A program made the translations under genes and the position numbers. The notes under the pieces are model-generated. The model made no database searches. It saw only the letters and a list, made by a program, of their open reading frames with translations, and was not told the DNA's origin. Shown in pieces: positions 48,711 through 57,503 of a stretch of DNA of 64,000 nt (positions are counted from its first letter, which is position 1; the number at the start of each line of letters is the position of its first letter). The DNA is from Candidatus Berkiella aquae (lineage in GTDB: Bacteria; Pseudomonadota; Gammaproteobacteria; Berkiellales; Berkiellaceae), in assembly GCF_001431295.2 (NCBI RefSeq), contig NZ_LKAJ02000002.1, forward strand, positions 1-64,000, in the 5' to 3' direction.

Positions 48711-50072
48711 TTAATTGTTTTTCAACCAATTTTCCACTGTGCCAGAAGCCTTTAGCCATTCTGCCCATGCTTGCCATGCTCGTCCGCGCAATTCCGCTCC
48801 AGCTATTTGGCTATCAAGACGTTGTTTGAATTGCACTAAGTAGTCAGTAGTGGTCATCTCGCCAGCTTGCCATAACCGCTCTATTAATGTTATTCCATCA
48901 CCTAAAGGTTTGTTAGCAATCTTTTGCCATTCTTCAACTATCTGATAAAGCCTTTGATATCGTTCAGAGCTTCCCATCATATCAGCGCTTATTTGGCGAA
49001 TCATATCGATGCGCTTTTCTTCTACTTCTAGAGTATCGAAATTCGCAGCTTCCACTTCTGCCTTATATGAATTTCGAATAAATAATGGGATACTAAATGT
49101 TGCCATAATCACGCGTTTAGTACCTTCATCGGTATTTTCTTGGCCTCCTTGCAGACCAAAGGTAGGATCTGGAAATCGTTCACGCTGTGCTAATTTAATA
49201 CGCATTTGCGCACTTAGTATTTGTTCATTTAATACTTGCACTGCAGGAAGGCAATTTAATAATTCATTAAAATCAGTATTCATTTGGCTTGGTGATGGTA
49301 AGTAATTCGGGAGGTCTGGCCATTCTGAATTAGTTAATCCTGTCATTGATCGTAAAATTTGCAACGCTTGATTAAACGTCATTTCAGCATCAGCTTGTTG
49401 TGCCAATGCTTCTGACAGAGCCAATTGAGCTAGATCTGTTTCAACGCGCGCCACATCACCTGTAGCTTCTCGCTTTTCAGTTAACGTAACAAATTTTTGT
49501 AGCAAACTAGTTCGTTCTTTTGATAATTTCACTACTTGGCGAGTAGATTGGTAACGAATTAAAGCATTAATCACTTCAGTTGCTAATTGTTGTTGTAAAG
49601 ATTCTAGTTGTGATTCAGCGATATGAAAATTTCTGTCTGCGACTTTTGAACGAGCTGATCGCTTGCTTACCCAGTCAACTGTTTGATTAAGTCCTGCTGT
49701 ATAGGTTTTTTCATATGGCTTCTCACCTTCTAATGCTAATTCAGGATCTTTGAAGCTTTTCTGCCGTTTCTGCTCAGTCTCCGCAATGAGTTCTGGATTA
49801 TAAAGTGGTTGCTCGGCTGCATGGAATCGGGCATTTGCTGCCGCAACATTCGCTTTTGCAGCTTGTATTGAGGGATGACTTTCTAAAAATTGATAAATAA
49901 ATATTTTAAGTGGGAGAGAAGAGGTATCAGATTGGGTACATTGTACATTGTTATTATAATTTAATCGTTCATCTGCAAACAGACTAGAACAGCTAAGACT
50001 CAATATGATGTATATAAAGTACAAGAATTTGCTCTTGTTTATAGCTGCATTTAACCTCTCATGTGCAATCAT
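48711..50072 (-). CDS. czcC: CzcC-like TolC-family outer-membrane channel
   Basis: The 453-aa exported protein has two TolC-type repeats, each with paired long helices (about 65-230 and 265-440). The N terminus has a membrane-like segment with a cysteine (SLSCSS). It is the outer-membrane part of the CzcCBA pump. Its ATG overlaps the stop of the small ribbon-helix-helix gene (ATGA), so it is translated from the same message. Confidence 0.9.
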   Translation of the reverse strand: MIAHERLNAAINKSKFLYFIYIILSLSCSSLFADERLNYNNNVQCTQSDTSSLPLKIFIYQFLESHPSIQAAKANVAAANARFHAAEQPLYNPELIAETEQKRQKSFKDPELALEGEKPYEKTYTAGLNQTVDWVSKRSARSKVADRNFHIAESQLESLQQQLATEVINALIRYQSTRQVVKLSKERTSLLQKFVTLTEKREATGDVARVETDLAQLALSEALAQQADAEMTFNQALQILRSMTGLTNSEWPDLPNYLPSPSQMNTDFNELLNCLPAVQVLNEQILSAQMRIKLAQRERFPDPTFGLQGGQENTDEGTKRVIMATFSIPLFIRNSYKAEVEAANFDTLEVEEKRIDMIRQISADMMGSSERYQRLYQIVEEWQKIANKPLGDGITLIERLWQAGEMTTTDYLVQFKQRLDSQIAGAELRGRAWQAWAEWLKASGTVENWLKNN

Positions 50073-50260
50073 GACTCAGCCTGCTTATTTGTAGACGCTT
50101 GAATATGGCTCTGAACTACTTGTTCTAATCCCTGCCGACATATTTCCGCCATGCTTATATTCAAATCGAAGGCCATCAATCTTGTCTGGCGGTGAAGCTC
50201 TTTCGGTAAACGCACAAGGAGTTTTTTTTCATCTGAAAAGTCCTTTTTTGAAATGGGCAC
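50069..50260 (-). CDS. Small ribbon-helix-helix protein heading the czc operon
   Basis: The 63-aa protein matches a CopG/Arc-type fold: a beta strand KLLVRLPKELHRQTRLMAFD followed by two helices (SMAEICRQGLEQVVQSHI). It overlaps czcC by four bases, so it is co-transcribed. It could repress its own promoter, or it might be a plasmid-type regulator that captured the operon. Metal sensing cannot be seen in the sequence. Confidence 0.7.
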   Translation of the reverse strand: MPISKKDFSDEKKLLVRLPKELHRQTRLMAFDLNISMAEICRQGLEQVVQSHIQASTNKQAES

Positions 50261-50538
50261 TAAGATCCCTCCTATGTTTTATACAAATCAACTGCATAAA
50301 TTTGAATTTTGATATCAGAATATCCCGATATCTCTCAGTATAGTTATAATCTTAGAATTTCCAATGACCTGTTATTATTTGGGTGTCAATGATAGTGATT
50401 CAGTGAAAACTACAAATAAAGTGATCTATTCAATAGTTTTTAAAGCAATATAGTTTTTTGTAAGGCACATCATACAGTTTGCTAGATTACTTGCTGGTGG
50501 GTTCTTAACAAAGCATAAAATAATAACACTTAAACTTT

Positions 50539-53172
50539 TCAGTCAAAGCCAATTGCATGTTTATCTGAAATAACATGCTTTTCAACTTTTAATTCTCTTG
50601 AGTTGTTTGCTTGGGCCATTGTCAGGCTGCGTTCCGGCACAGCCTGCTGCTTCGAAATTCCTTCGGTTTTTTCAAGAACAGCGTATTTATTAACCTCCCC
50701 TTTCTTATCAAGCGAAATTTTTGCCTCTTTTCCAAAATGATTTTCAAGATAAGGGTGATATGATACCAATTTCACATGATCATTCTTAGTTAAACAAAGA
50801 ATTTGGCGATTATCACTTAATTGGATCACCCCTTGTAACCACCCTCTCAGGCATTCATATGCCCGAGCAAAAGAGAATTCCTTATTAGGCAATATTAATT
50901 TTAAGGCTTTAATTTCATGCCGCTCTCGTGCCAATTGCTTTTGCGAAATTTGGTTAGAGTTTAAGTTTAGATCCTGTTTGTTCTGCGGCTTAATCCATCT
51001 AGCCTGGGCATAGTCTACTGCCATGCTCTTTGAGCACTCTCGACTTAATGTTTTCATCATCATGTCTCGGTTTTTAAAATCTTTTTGATCACCAAACACC
51101 ATAAGCTTGTCTTTATGCCGTGTACAAGCAACATAGGTAGAGTGGCGATCAAAATAGGTTGAAGCCAATACATAAGCATTATTGACCGTGACACCCTGGG
51201 CTTTATAAATGGTCGCAGCATAACCGTGATCAAGATGCTTATAATGCCTGATATCTAATCCTACGATCCGGCCATCATCATTAGCCTTGATCTGAAAATG
51301 ATTGCCCTTAATGACTTCAATCGTACCCAACGCACCATTTTGGACCCCAAGGCGCTTGTCGTTCTTCAGAAAGTAAACAACATCCCCCTTGGCAAAGGAG
51401 CGCTGACCTTTTGCTACTGTAAACGCTCTCCCCTCTTCTATTTCACCAGCAGCAATTCGAACTTCTCTGGCAGCCTGATTTAATGATTGGACGCTATCAT
51501 TGGTATAAGCCAACATTAATTGTGATTTGCCTTCCAGCCGGTCACTGGACCAGGCCTCTATCATCATTCGCCTAGCAATGGGCTCATCAGCAGCGGTCAT
51601 ATTGAGTGCGCCCAGTTTCTCATAACGAGTTAATGCTTTTTCTGTTTGCTGTGTCGCAAATTCGTAAGTTGCACAACACATTTCAGGGTTTTGCTGACGT
51701 ACAACTTCTGTTAAAACAGCTTCCCCAAAACGCATGGCTATTGCGCGCGAAGGTGCGCCCGCTTCAATCGCTCCAAACTGCTCGGTATCGTGAACCAAGA
51801 TGACTTTTGCCCCTTCATTATTGGCATGGGATAATAGTTTATTCATCTTTTCGGTGCCCAGCATCCCAGCTTCATCAATCACTAACACATCATTTTTACT
51901 TAATTGCTCTCTCCCCTGCTCCCATTGTAATAAGCATGAGTCTACGGTGGCACTTTTGATCCCCGCTTCCTTCTCTAACCCCTTGGTAGCAATACCACTG
52001 AAACAAGCGCCTCTTACGTGATAACCCGAATTCTCAAAAGCTTCTCGTGCAACTTTCATCAAAGTACTTTTGCCGGTACCGGCAAAACCGGTGACGATTT
52101 TTAAATCCCCAGTATTAATAATGTGATTAAAGGCTGTGCGCTGCCCTTCATTCAGATTTGATGAGGTAACCGCTTGGGTAGCCGCCTCTAGATTAACGGC
52201 GTGCCCTTGCTTAGTATGGAGCTCATAGGCCTGGTTGAGCATATGATGTTCCATTTCAATCATCTTGCTGGTGGTAAAAGTCGATTTACCATATTCGTTT
52301 TCGCCTAAGGCAACCAACTGCTTGGCACTTTTAATGGCAGTCAGTACTTCATTGTACTGGTCGAGATCAACGCTATATTGATTGGCCAGTTTTGCAATCG
52401 CGTATTCATCAAAGACAGATTGTTGTTGGCTAAGTTTTTCTAAGGCAATATTCGGATCACGAATAACCCTTTCGCCATTAGCACGCAAAATATCGATATG
52501 ATCGATAAAGCGCATAAAGTTATCGCCTTGCCCTCGGGTCGCAGCTTGATGAGGTGCCTGCCCTAGGTGTAGACCTGGCTCTAAATCAATCCCTCTCTCT
52601 TGTAAGCTCCTGCAATCAATTCGTGTATCATGACCTGCCAGATGAAGATGGGTATTAGCAATCTCCTGCCAAGCTCGGCGTTGCTCAAATACTAATTCGC
52701 GTTTGTTCCAGTCTCGATTTTTTAAACCAAAGCCGGCTGGGGTAATTTCCCGTGTGGTCAACAAAATATGAGCGTGTGGGTTCTCTGGATTGTCTTCATG
52801 AATATTGATATCAGCTATCATGCCCTTATCAACAAATTGAGCTTGGCAATAACTTTTAATTAAGTCGACACGCTCTTCCTGCGATAATTCATTAGGCAGT
52901 GCTACTAAAACTTCTTTTGCAACTCGTGAGTCTTTACGAAGCTCTGCCGATTCAATGGCATTCCAAAGTTGTGTTCGGTCTTTGACCCATTCTGGGGCAT
53001 TATCAGGCGCCATTATTTCAGAAAAGACCACACCCTTCTTATTTGAATAATCAAAAGCTACTCCAAGACGTTCATCTACAATACGCTCCCCTGCTCTATA
53101 AGCTGCAGCACCAACGGCGGAGCGACCTTGGGAGCGTGATACATTTTTAACGTCTAGATGAAATATCGCCAT
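50539..53172 (-). CDS. traA: TraA relaxase-helicase, MobQ/MobA-MobL type
   Basis: The 877-aa bifunctional transfer initiator nicks oriT and unwinds the DNA. The relaxase domain (about 1-220) has the catalytic tyrosine Y25 in GRSAVGAAAYRAGE and the histidine triad H125, H133, H135 (HEDNPENPHAH). The helicase of RecD/TraI type follows, with Walker A GFAGTGKS (362-369), then VIDEAGML and the GYAATIYKAQG motif. Pairing a MobQ relaxase with an F-type secretion channel rather than F TraI is an unusual but known combination. The oriT lies just upstream. Confidence 0.95.
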   Translation of the reverse strand: MAIFHLDVKNVSRSQGRSAVGAAAYRAGERIVDERLGVAFDYSNKKGVVFSEIMAPDNAPEWVKDRTQLWNAIESAELRKDSRVAKEVLVALPNELSQEERVDLIKSYCQAQFVDKGMIADINIHEDNPENPHAHILLTTREITPAGFGLKNRDWNKRELVFEQRRAWQEIANTHLHLAGHDTRIDCRSLQERGIDLEPGLHLGQAPHQAATRGQGDNFMRFIDHIDILRANGERVIRDPNIALEKLSQQQSVFDEYAIAKLANQYSVDLDQYNEVLTAIKSAKQLVALGENEYGKSTFTTSKMIEMEHHMLNQAYELHTKQGHAVNLEAATQAVTSSNLNEGQRTAFNHIINTGDLKIVTGFAGTGKSTLMKVAREAFENSGYHVRGACFSGIATKGLEKEAGIKSATVDSCLLQWEQGREQLSKNDVLVIDEAGMLGTEKMNKLLSHANNEGAKVILVHDTEQFGAIEAGAPSRAIAMRFGEAVLTEVVRQQNPEMCCATYEFATQQTEKALTRYEKLGALNMTAADEPIARRMMIEAWSSDRLEGKSQLMLAYTNDSVQSLNQAAREVRIAAGEIEEGRAFTVAKGQRSFAKGDVVYFLKNDKRLGVQNGALGTIEVIKGNHFQIKANDDGRIVGLDIRHYKHLDHGYAATIYKAQGVTVNNAYVLASTYFDRHSTYVACTRHKDKLMVFGDQKDFKNRDMMMKTLSRECSKSMAVDYAQARWIKPQNKQDLNLNSNQISQKQLARERHEIKALKLILPNKEFSFARAYECLRGWLQGVIQLSDNRQILCLTKNDHVKLVSYHPYLENHFGKEAKISLDKKGEVNKYAVLEKTEGISKQQAVPERSLTMAQANNSRELKVEKHVISDKHAIGFD

Positions 53173-53238
53173 AAAATTAATTTCTTAATGCTGACTTGAA
53201 GATTAGCGTAATGAATGGATAAAGGTTTTGCAACAGTG

Positions 53239-53267
53239 ACGTTCGAAGAACGTGTAGTGTGCGCCCT
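53239..53267 (+). other. Putative oriT with MobQ nic site
   Basis: A 6-bp inverted repeat (ACGTTC-GAA-GAACGT, 53239-53253) is followed by TAGTGTGCGCCCTT. This matches the RSF1010-type oriT, in which an inverted repeat with CGAAG in the loop is followed by TAAGTGCGCCCT at nic. The relaxase gene is of the family that cuts this kind of site. It lies in the gap between the divergent traA and mobC-like genes, the standard position. Confidence 0.8.
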
Positions 53268-53427
53268 TTCTTCCTCCGGGCTTGTTTTGTTACTTAGCTT
53301 GATCGAATCTGCTTTATCATTTTTCTCATACTTTCTACACTTTTTCCCTTCGCTTCGCTTAGTTTCTATTTCTTTCGAATTATCTGGCCGGTCAATTACC
53401 ATTGATGATTTAGATGCACAAATGTAG

Positions 53428-53449
53428 TTTATGCAGAACTGAATAAGGT
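53428..53449 (+). repeat. 22-bp direct repeat, copy 2
   Basis: Identical to 17233-17254 over 22 bases. It sits in the oriT region, about 160 bases from the nic-like site and 65 before the mobC-like gene. Confidence 0.7.
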
Positions 53450-53514
53450 ATTTCTTGAAACACCCCGATGGGTAAGCAACAATATCAATATTGTCCTTTG
53501 ACTTTGGTGAATTC

Positions 53515-53817
53515 ATGAAAAATAACCTGACATTAGATGCCCTAGTAAAAAAAAAGGAACAGCTAGAAGCTCGGATTCAAAATATCAAAGCCAAAGAGGC
53601 TATGCAGCAACGTAAAGATGAAACTCGCCGTAAAATTTTGGTAGGCTCGTATATCTTAGACAAACATCAAAAAGCAGGCTCTCTTGAAAAGCTGTTCTTA
53701 GAATTAGATAAATTTTTATTTAAACCCTATGACAGAGAGCTCTTTGGATTTGAGCCACGCAAAGAAGAAAAGGTCCCTGCAAGCTCCCCTGAAAGCGTTG
53801 GGGGGGAATATGACTAA
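53515..53817 (+). CDS. Small mobilisation protein (MobC/TraC-like)
   Basis: The 100-aa protein is helical and strongly charged (LVKKKEQLEARIQNIKAKEA, then TRRKILVGSYILDK). The RRKILVG-x-x-LDK pattern is seen in small oriT-binding accessory proteins of MobQ systems. The ATG at 53515 is preferred. A TTG eight codons upstream is possible. It is divergent from traA across the oriT and overlaps the next gene by eight bases. Confidence 0.7.
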   Translation: MKNNLTLDALVKKKEQLEARIQNIKAKEAMQQRKDETRRKILVGSYILDKHQKAGSLEKLFLELDKFLFKPYDRELFGFEPRKEEKVPASSPESVGGEYD

Positions 53818-54130
53818 CATTCTTAGAACAGCCGAATTTAATCCCGACATGTCAAAGTGGCTTGATTGGTTTTGTTATGAGCAGGAAATTTCCTTCTCGG
53901 TAGCTCTCAATCAAGTCTTAGCTCTAGGGCGTCAATGTATTGAAAATAACCAGCTGCCAGGGGAGCTACCCATTGCGCAAAAATTATTAATTCAAACTTC
54001 AATGGAGTCACTATTGCTTTTACAAGAAGCTGTCTCGCAGGATCAACGCAAAGTGATTCGAGAGCGTGCCAAAACCCTCATTCGAAAGACACTAGCCTTA
54101 GAAGTCGAAACTGAATGTCTGCCTTCCTAA
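53810..54130 (+). CDS. Small mobilisation-operon protein of unknown role
   Basis: The product is 106 aa, helical, with no motif that I recognise (FNPDMSKWLDWFCYEQEISF, then LIQTSMESLLLLQEAVS). It is squeezed between the mobC-like gene and traD with overlaps on both sides (8 and 16 bases). It resembles in position the small TraD-type protein of Ti-plasmid mobilisation operons. I start it at the ATG at 53810, just after a run of G. Confidence 0.6.
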   Translation: MTNILRTAEFNPDMSKWLDWFCYEQEISFSVALNQVLALGRQCIENNQLPGELPIAQKLLIQTSMESLLLLQEAVSQDQRKVIRERAKTLIRKTLALEVETECLPS

Positions 54131-55983
54131 ATTTCACCCGTGGAGGCCAAGTTCAGCTTCATGGCATCCACATGTTTTGGCAAGTGCTGCTTCGATTTTT
54201 TAAAATCAGCCTAATTGTTTTTATGCTGTTCACCACCCTACTTTGGGTTTATCAAACCAAACCCTATGAGCGCTACTTATTGACTCAAGGCGTTAAAGCT
54301 TTTCTTTGCCAAGGTAATGTCTATTGCCCGAAAGTGCTTGAGCACAAAGACCCCTATGGTCATCTTCGTCGCTACACGCCTAAACAGCTGCTTTCCTCCC
54401 CTCCCATAAAACAACAACTTCGGCTTAGCAGGGGTGAATTTTGGTGGTCTCTCAAAGTTTCCGCTTTAACATCATGGATAATTGCCTTGCTTGTAGCCTG
54501 GCTGCTAACCAGATTTGGTGCGATGAGAAGTCAACAGCAAATGTTACGTGGGACAACTCTTGCCACCCCTCAAGAATATAAACGAATTGTTAAAAGAGCT
54601 CATCAAGCGTCACGTTGGACTTTAAGTGGTGTTCCTTTGCCTAAGGATGCTGAAACCCAGCATATTTTGTTATGTGGGTCACCTGGCGGGGGCAAATCTG
54701 TTTGCACACATGAATTATTGTCTCAGGTAAGACAGGCTGGCCAAAAAGCCTTGGTGTATGACATCAAGGGTGCCTTTATCCCCCATTATTATCGGGAAGG
54801 CAAAGATATCATTCTCAACCCATTAGATGAAAGAAGCCCTTCTTGGAATCTCTGGCAAGAATGCAATGCTTTAACTGATTATGATGCAATGGCATCAGCT
54901 ATAGTGCCCGATGTGTCTGTGAGTTCTGAATCTTTTTGGACCAAGGCAGCAAGGACCTTGCTGGCGATTACAGCCTCTCAGTTTAAGCACCGACAAAACC
55001 CGCGGATGAAAGAATTGATCCACCATTTGTTTTGTAGTGATTTAAAGGAAGTGGAATCGTTACTTCAAGGTACCCTTGGAAGTGCCATGGTTGGCAAAGA
55101 TTTAGAAAAGGGTACTCGCTCTGTGATCCTCACCTTAGTTACCTACTGCAAATCTCTTATGTACCTTAAAGATGAGCCTCAAACTCCTTCCTTTGTTATT
55201 CGTGATTGGGTTAACAATGACAAAGATGATTCTTGGCTCTTCATTTCTTCAAATCAACGCCTTGCTGATACCCTAAAGCCTCTTATCTCTTTATGGCTTG
55301 AATTAGCAGTCAATGCATTGCTAAGTCTTGAAGAAAGTCGTAACCGCAGATTATGGTTCTTCTTTGATGAGCTTGCCAGTTTGCAACGTTTACCTAGTTT
55401 AGAGCCGGTTTTGTCCCGAGGTCGTGGCTATGGTGCCTGCTTTGTAGGGGCTATACAAGATATTCATCAGCTACGCGACTTATATGGCGATAAAGCAGCA
55501 GAAGTATTGGTATCTTTATTCGGCACCTCCCTCTTCTTCTCTACCAATAACAATCATTCTGCCAAATGGGCTGCAGAGCAGCTTGGTAGGGCTGAATTTT
55601 TAGAGGCTAGAGAAGGATATTCCATGGGGGCACATCAAATGCGTGACGGCGTTACGTTAAGCCACCAGAGGCGCCAGGAATTCGTTGTAATGGACTCTGA
55701 GATTCGACATCTTAAAAAGCGAGAAGCTTTTATGGTAACTGCAGGTGGTTGGCCTGTAACCAAGCTTTTATTTGCCATCAAGAAACGACTAGAAAAGTGC
55801 CCTGCCATCATCGAAAGAAACTTAAGTTCCATAAATCATGAGGTATCCACCTTGGAACAAAAAATTGAAACCTTAACTTTGGATCCCTTAGATAGGGTTA
55901 ATCAAAAAGTATCAACTACTTCCTCCGCTCCTAATGAAGCGAATAGTAACGATGTCGAAGAGCAACAAATTGATTTATTTTAA
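54115..55983 (+). CDS. traD: TraD, type IV coupling protein
   Basis: The 622-aa VirD4/TraD-type ATPase brings the relaxase-DNA complex to the secretion channel. It has two N-terminal membrane helices (about 20-45 and 120-140), Walker A GSPGGGKS (188-195), Walker B FFFDELASL (D418/E419) and the motif GRGYGACFVGAIQD. The C-terminal tail is acidic and low in complexity and may set substrate choice. It closes the mobilisation operon. Confidence 0.93.
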   Translation: MSAFLNFTRGGQVQLHGIHMFWQVLLRFFKISLIVFMLFTTLLWVYQTKPYERYLLTQGVKAFLCQGNVYCPKVLEHKDPYGHLRRYTPKQLLSSPPIKQQLRLSRGEFWWSLKVSALTSWIIALLVAWLLTRFGAMRSQQQMLRGTTLATPQEYKRIVKRAHQASRWTLSGVPLPKDAETQHILLCGSPGGGKSVCTHELLSQVRQAGQKALVYDIKGAFIPHYYREGKDIILNPLDERSPSWNLWQECNALTDYDAMASAIVPDVSVSSESFWTKAARTLLAITASQFKHRQNPRMKELIHHLFCSDLKEVESLLQGTLGSAMVGKDLEKGTRSVILTLVTYCKSLMYLKDEPQTPSFVIRDWVNNDKDDSWLFISSNQRLADTLKPLISLWLELAVNALLSLEESRNRRLWFFFDELASLQRLPSLEPVLSRGRGYGACFVGAIQDIHQLRDLYGDKAAEVLVSLFGTSLFFSTNNNHSAKWAAEQLGRAEFLEAREGYSMGAHQMRDGVTLSHQRRQEFVVMDSEIRHLKKREAFMVTAGGWPVTKLLFAIKKRLEKCPAIIERNLSSINHEVSTLEQKIETLTLDPLDRVNQKVSTTSSAPNEANSNDVEEQQIDLF

Positions 55984-56297
55984 AACGATATTAATCTGCA
56001 AAGCGAACTTATCTTCTGCTCTTTGTATTTATTAAAAGTATTTTTTATATGTATAGAGATTAGATAATACAACACATTTAAGCATGACAATTAACAGGGA
56101 TAAATTGTGAATAACATATTTTCTTCAAATAGATATCCACAGATAACACAACTAAATAGATTTAAAGGGAGTTAAAACTCAATTTAGGTTGATTGAAATG
56201 TTACATATAGTTTGAATGGAGTGTAAATTTGAAATGGAAATAGATCTTTGGCGTAAAAATCATTCGATGGTTCATTAAGTGATCATTCGATGATTTA
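55984..56297. other. Candidate oriV region downstream of rep
   Basis: This is an AT-rich gap of about 310 bases between the convergent traD and rep genes. Two sites match a DnaA box in 8 of 9 positions: TGTGAATAA (56106-56114, reverse) and ATATCCACA (56133-56141). A 22-base imperfect direct repeat (56259-56280 and 56282-56303) follows and runs into the rep stop. In IncFII-type replicons the origin lies downstream of repA and uses a DnaA box, which fits. Confidence 0.5.
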
Positions 56298-57050
56298 TTA
56301 AGTTGGGCTGGGAAGTATGCGTTGTGCTTCATGAAGTGTTAAATTAGGCATTAAGCTCATTAATTTTTTTAGTTTTTCGTTATAAATGGAAGTAGGTTGT
56401 AAAGGCTTTGGGTTTTTAGGTAATGCAAAAGCTTCGGTAACCCCTTTTATAAGACTATTTATATTGGATACTGCAATTGTTGGTTTAAACTGGGGTTGTT
56501 TTTGAGATGATAAGGATTTTAGCAACACATCCTGAAATCTTCGCTTTGAGCGAGTTCTTGCCCTTTGTAATGCAAACTCTTTAATGCCCAAATCAAATAA
56601 TAGTTTAGAATTAACTCTTCTAATGGATGGTTTGTGATAATACTCTTCAGTATCGATATCATAAAAAGACTGACGGTAACCCACGATATATCCAGAACGG
56701 TATAGCCAGCTCATAGCTCTTTGTGCTCTGCGAATGTTTAAGCCGGATTTTTTGGCAATAAAATCTAAACTGAGATGTACAAAAGTGTCAGTTTCACGAT
56801 GATAAACCCCAACACACATAGTGTTTAGATCGAGATACTGAAATATAACCTTCAGAATTTCACTTATTGCTTCGCGTTGCTCAAATCTCATTGTTCTTGA
56901 TGATTGGCGACTTTGTTCTTGAAATCGCAATAGAACAGCAGAGCGTAGCCTTCCTAGCCATTTCCATGAAGACTCGACCCATTCCCCTACCCTGCCTGAC
57001 GCTAGCGATAGAATCTGTGGTGATTTTTTGTCAATAGTATAACTATTCAT
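56298..57050 (-). CDS. repA: RepA-like plasmid replication initiator (IncFII type)
   Basis: The 250-aa basic protein matches the RepA/IncFII layout: a winged-helix region (LSLDFIAKKSGLNIRRAQRA, then YRSGYIVGYRQSFYD) and a basic stretch LQRARTRSKRRFQDV that corresponds to the RRSR region of IncFII RepA. It would bind and open the origin. Upstream lie a leader frame whose stop overlaps its ATG and an antisense promoter-terminator unit, as in the R1 copA-tap-repA system. The ribosome-binding site (AAAAGGA) is inside the leader frame. I identify it from pattern and context, not a search. Confidence 0.75.
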   Translation of the reverse strand: MNSYTIDKKSPQILSLASGRVGEWVESSWKWLGRLRSAVLLRFQEQSRQSSRTMRFEQREAISEILKVIFQYLDLNTMCVGVYHRETDTFVHLSLDFIAKKSGLNIRRAQRAMSWLYRSGYIVGYRQSFYDIDTEEYYHKPSIRRVNSKLLFDLGIKEFALQRARTRSKRRFQDVLLKSLSSQKQPQFKPTIAVSNINSLIKGVTEAFALPKNPKPLQPTSIYNEKLKKLMSLMPNLTLHEAQRILPSPT

Positions 57051-57100
57051 TTCTTGGGATGAATCCTTTTGACGCCAAGAAACGAATAAACTAGAATCAT
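57047..57100 (-). CDS. Rep leader peptide (tap-like)
   Basis: A 17-codon frame (MILVYSFLGVKRIHPKK) ends with TGA overlapping the rep ATG (ATGA). Such a leader couples ribosomes to repA in IncFII plasmids (Tap). The start codon lies only a few bases from the presumed antisense RNA 5' end, so pairing would block it. Its own ribosome-binding site is weak, so this is a prediction. Confidence 0.5.
   Translation of the reverse strand: MILVYSFLGVKRIHPKK
57069..57097 (+). promoter_or_regulatory. Promoter of the rep antisense RNA
   Basis: TTGACG (57069-57074) and TAGAAT (57092-57097) have a 17-base spacer, one mismatch each from the sigma-70 consensus. It points to the right, opposite to rep, from within the leader. 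A strong terminator stands 50 bases downstream of the -10. Confidence 0.7.
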
Positions 57101-57103
57101 TTT

Positions 57104-57176
57104 ACCGGAATGATTGTTTCGTCTCTTGGCGTTACAATAAATTCAAATAAGCCCAGCTTGTCTGGGCTTATTTTTT
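57104..57176 (+). ncRNA. Candidate antisense RNA controlling rep (CopA-like)
   Basis: From the promoter just described the transcript would start at about 57104 and end in the T-run at 57176, giving about 73 nt. It is fully complementary to the leader of the rep message. It ends in an 11-bp stem with a 5-base loop (57146-57172). Upstream the DNA also has a long interrupted hairpin (57072-57132). This arrangement is that of the copy-number RNAs of IncFII and ColE2-type plasmids. There is no expression evidence. Confidence 0.6.
57146..57176 (+). terminator. Rho-independent terminator in the rep leader
   Basis: A perfect 11-bp stem (AATAAGCCCAG with CTGGGCTTATT), a CTTGT loop and a run of T on the + strand. 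It ends the presumed antisense RNA. On the - strand the same hairpin lies in the rep leader. Confidence 0.88.
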
Positions 57177-57503
57177 ATGTGGCGCCCTATTAATTAGTAT
57201 CTTATTTATAAATCAATATTTATTGTTCCAAATGCGCTATAAGTTATTTGATCTTATAGCCAATCAAAATAAAAGCAAATTTCGAAAATAAATTAAAAAC
57301 AAAAAGCCTGATATTTTTAGAAAATATAATAATCACCAGGGAAAATATTATATTTTAATTTTGAAATATAATATTTTTATTTTTTATTGTTAATGAAAAT
57401 TACATACAAAGAAATACCTCCTTAAATTTCACACAATATTTCACACACAAAAAAATACTTCTGTGTTTTTAATGATGCACGATCAGAATTCAATGAGCCT
57501 AAT
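57177..57503. other. AT-rich region upstream of rep
   Basis: Over 300 bases lie between the rep leader and the palindrome array. They are very AT-rich, with runs such as AAATATAATA and TATTATATTT in inverted orientation (about 57315-57380). It probably contains the rep promoter on the - strand, but no convincing hexamer pair was found. No gene is seen. Confidence 0.5.

Noticed and set aside
53154-53516. A 120-aa gene on the - strand upstream of traA
   Set aside because: Its sequence is low in complexity, it overlaps traA, and it covers the oriT inverted repeat and nic site. It has no ribosome-binding site.
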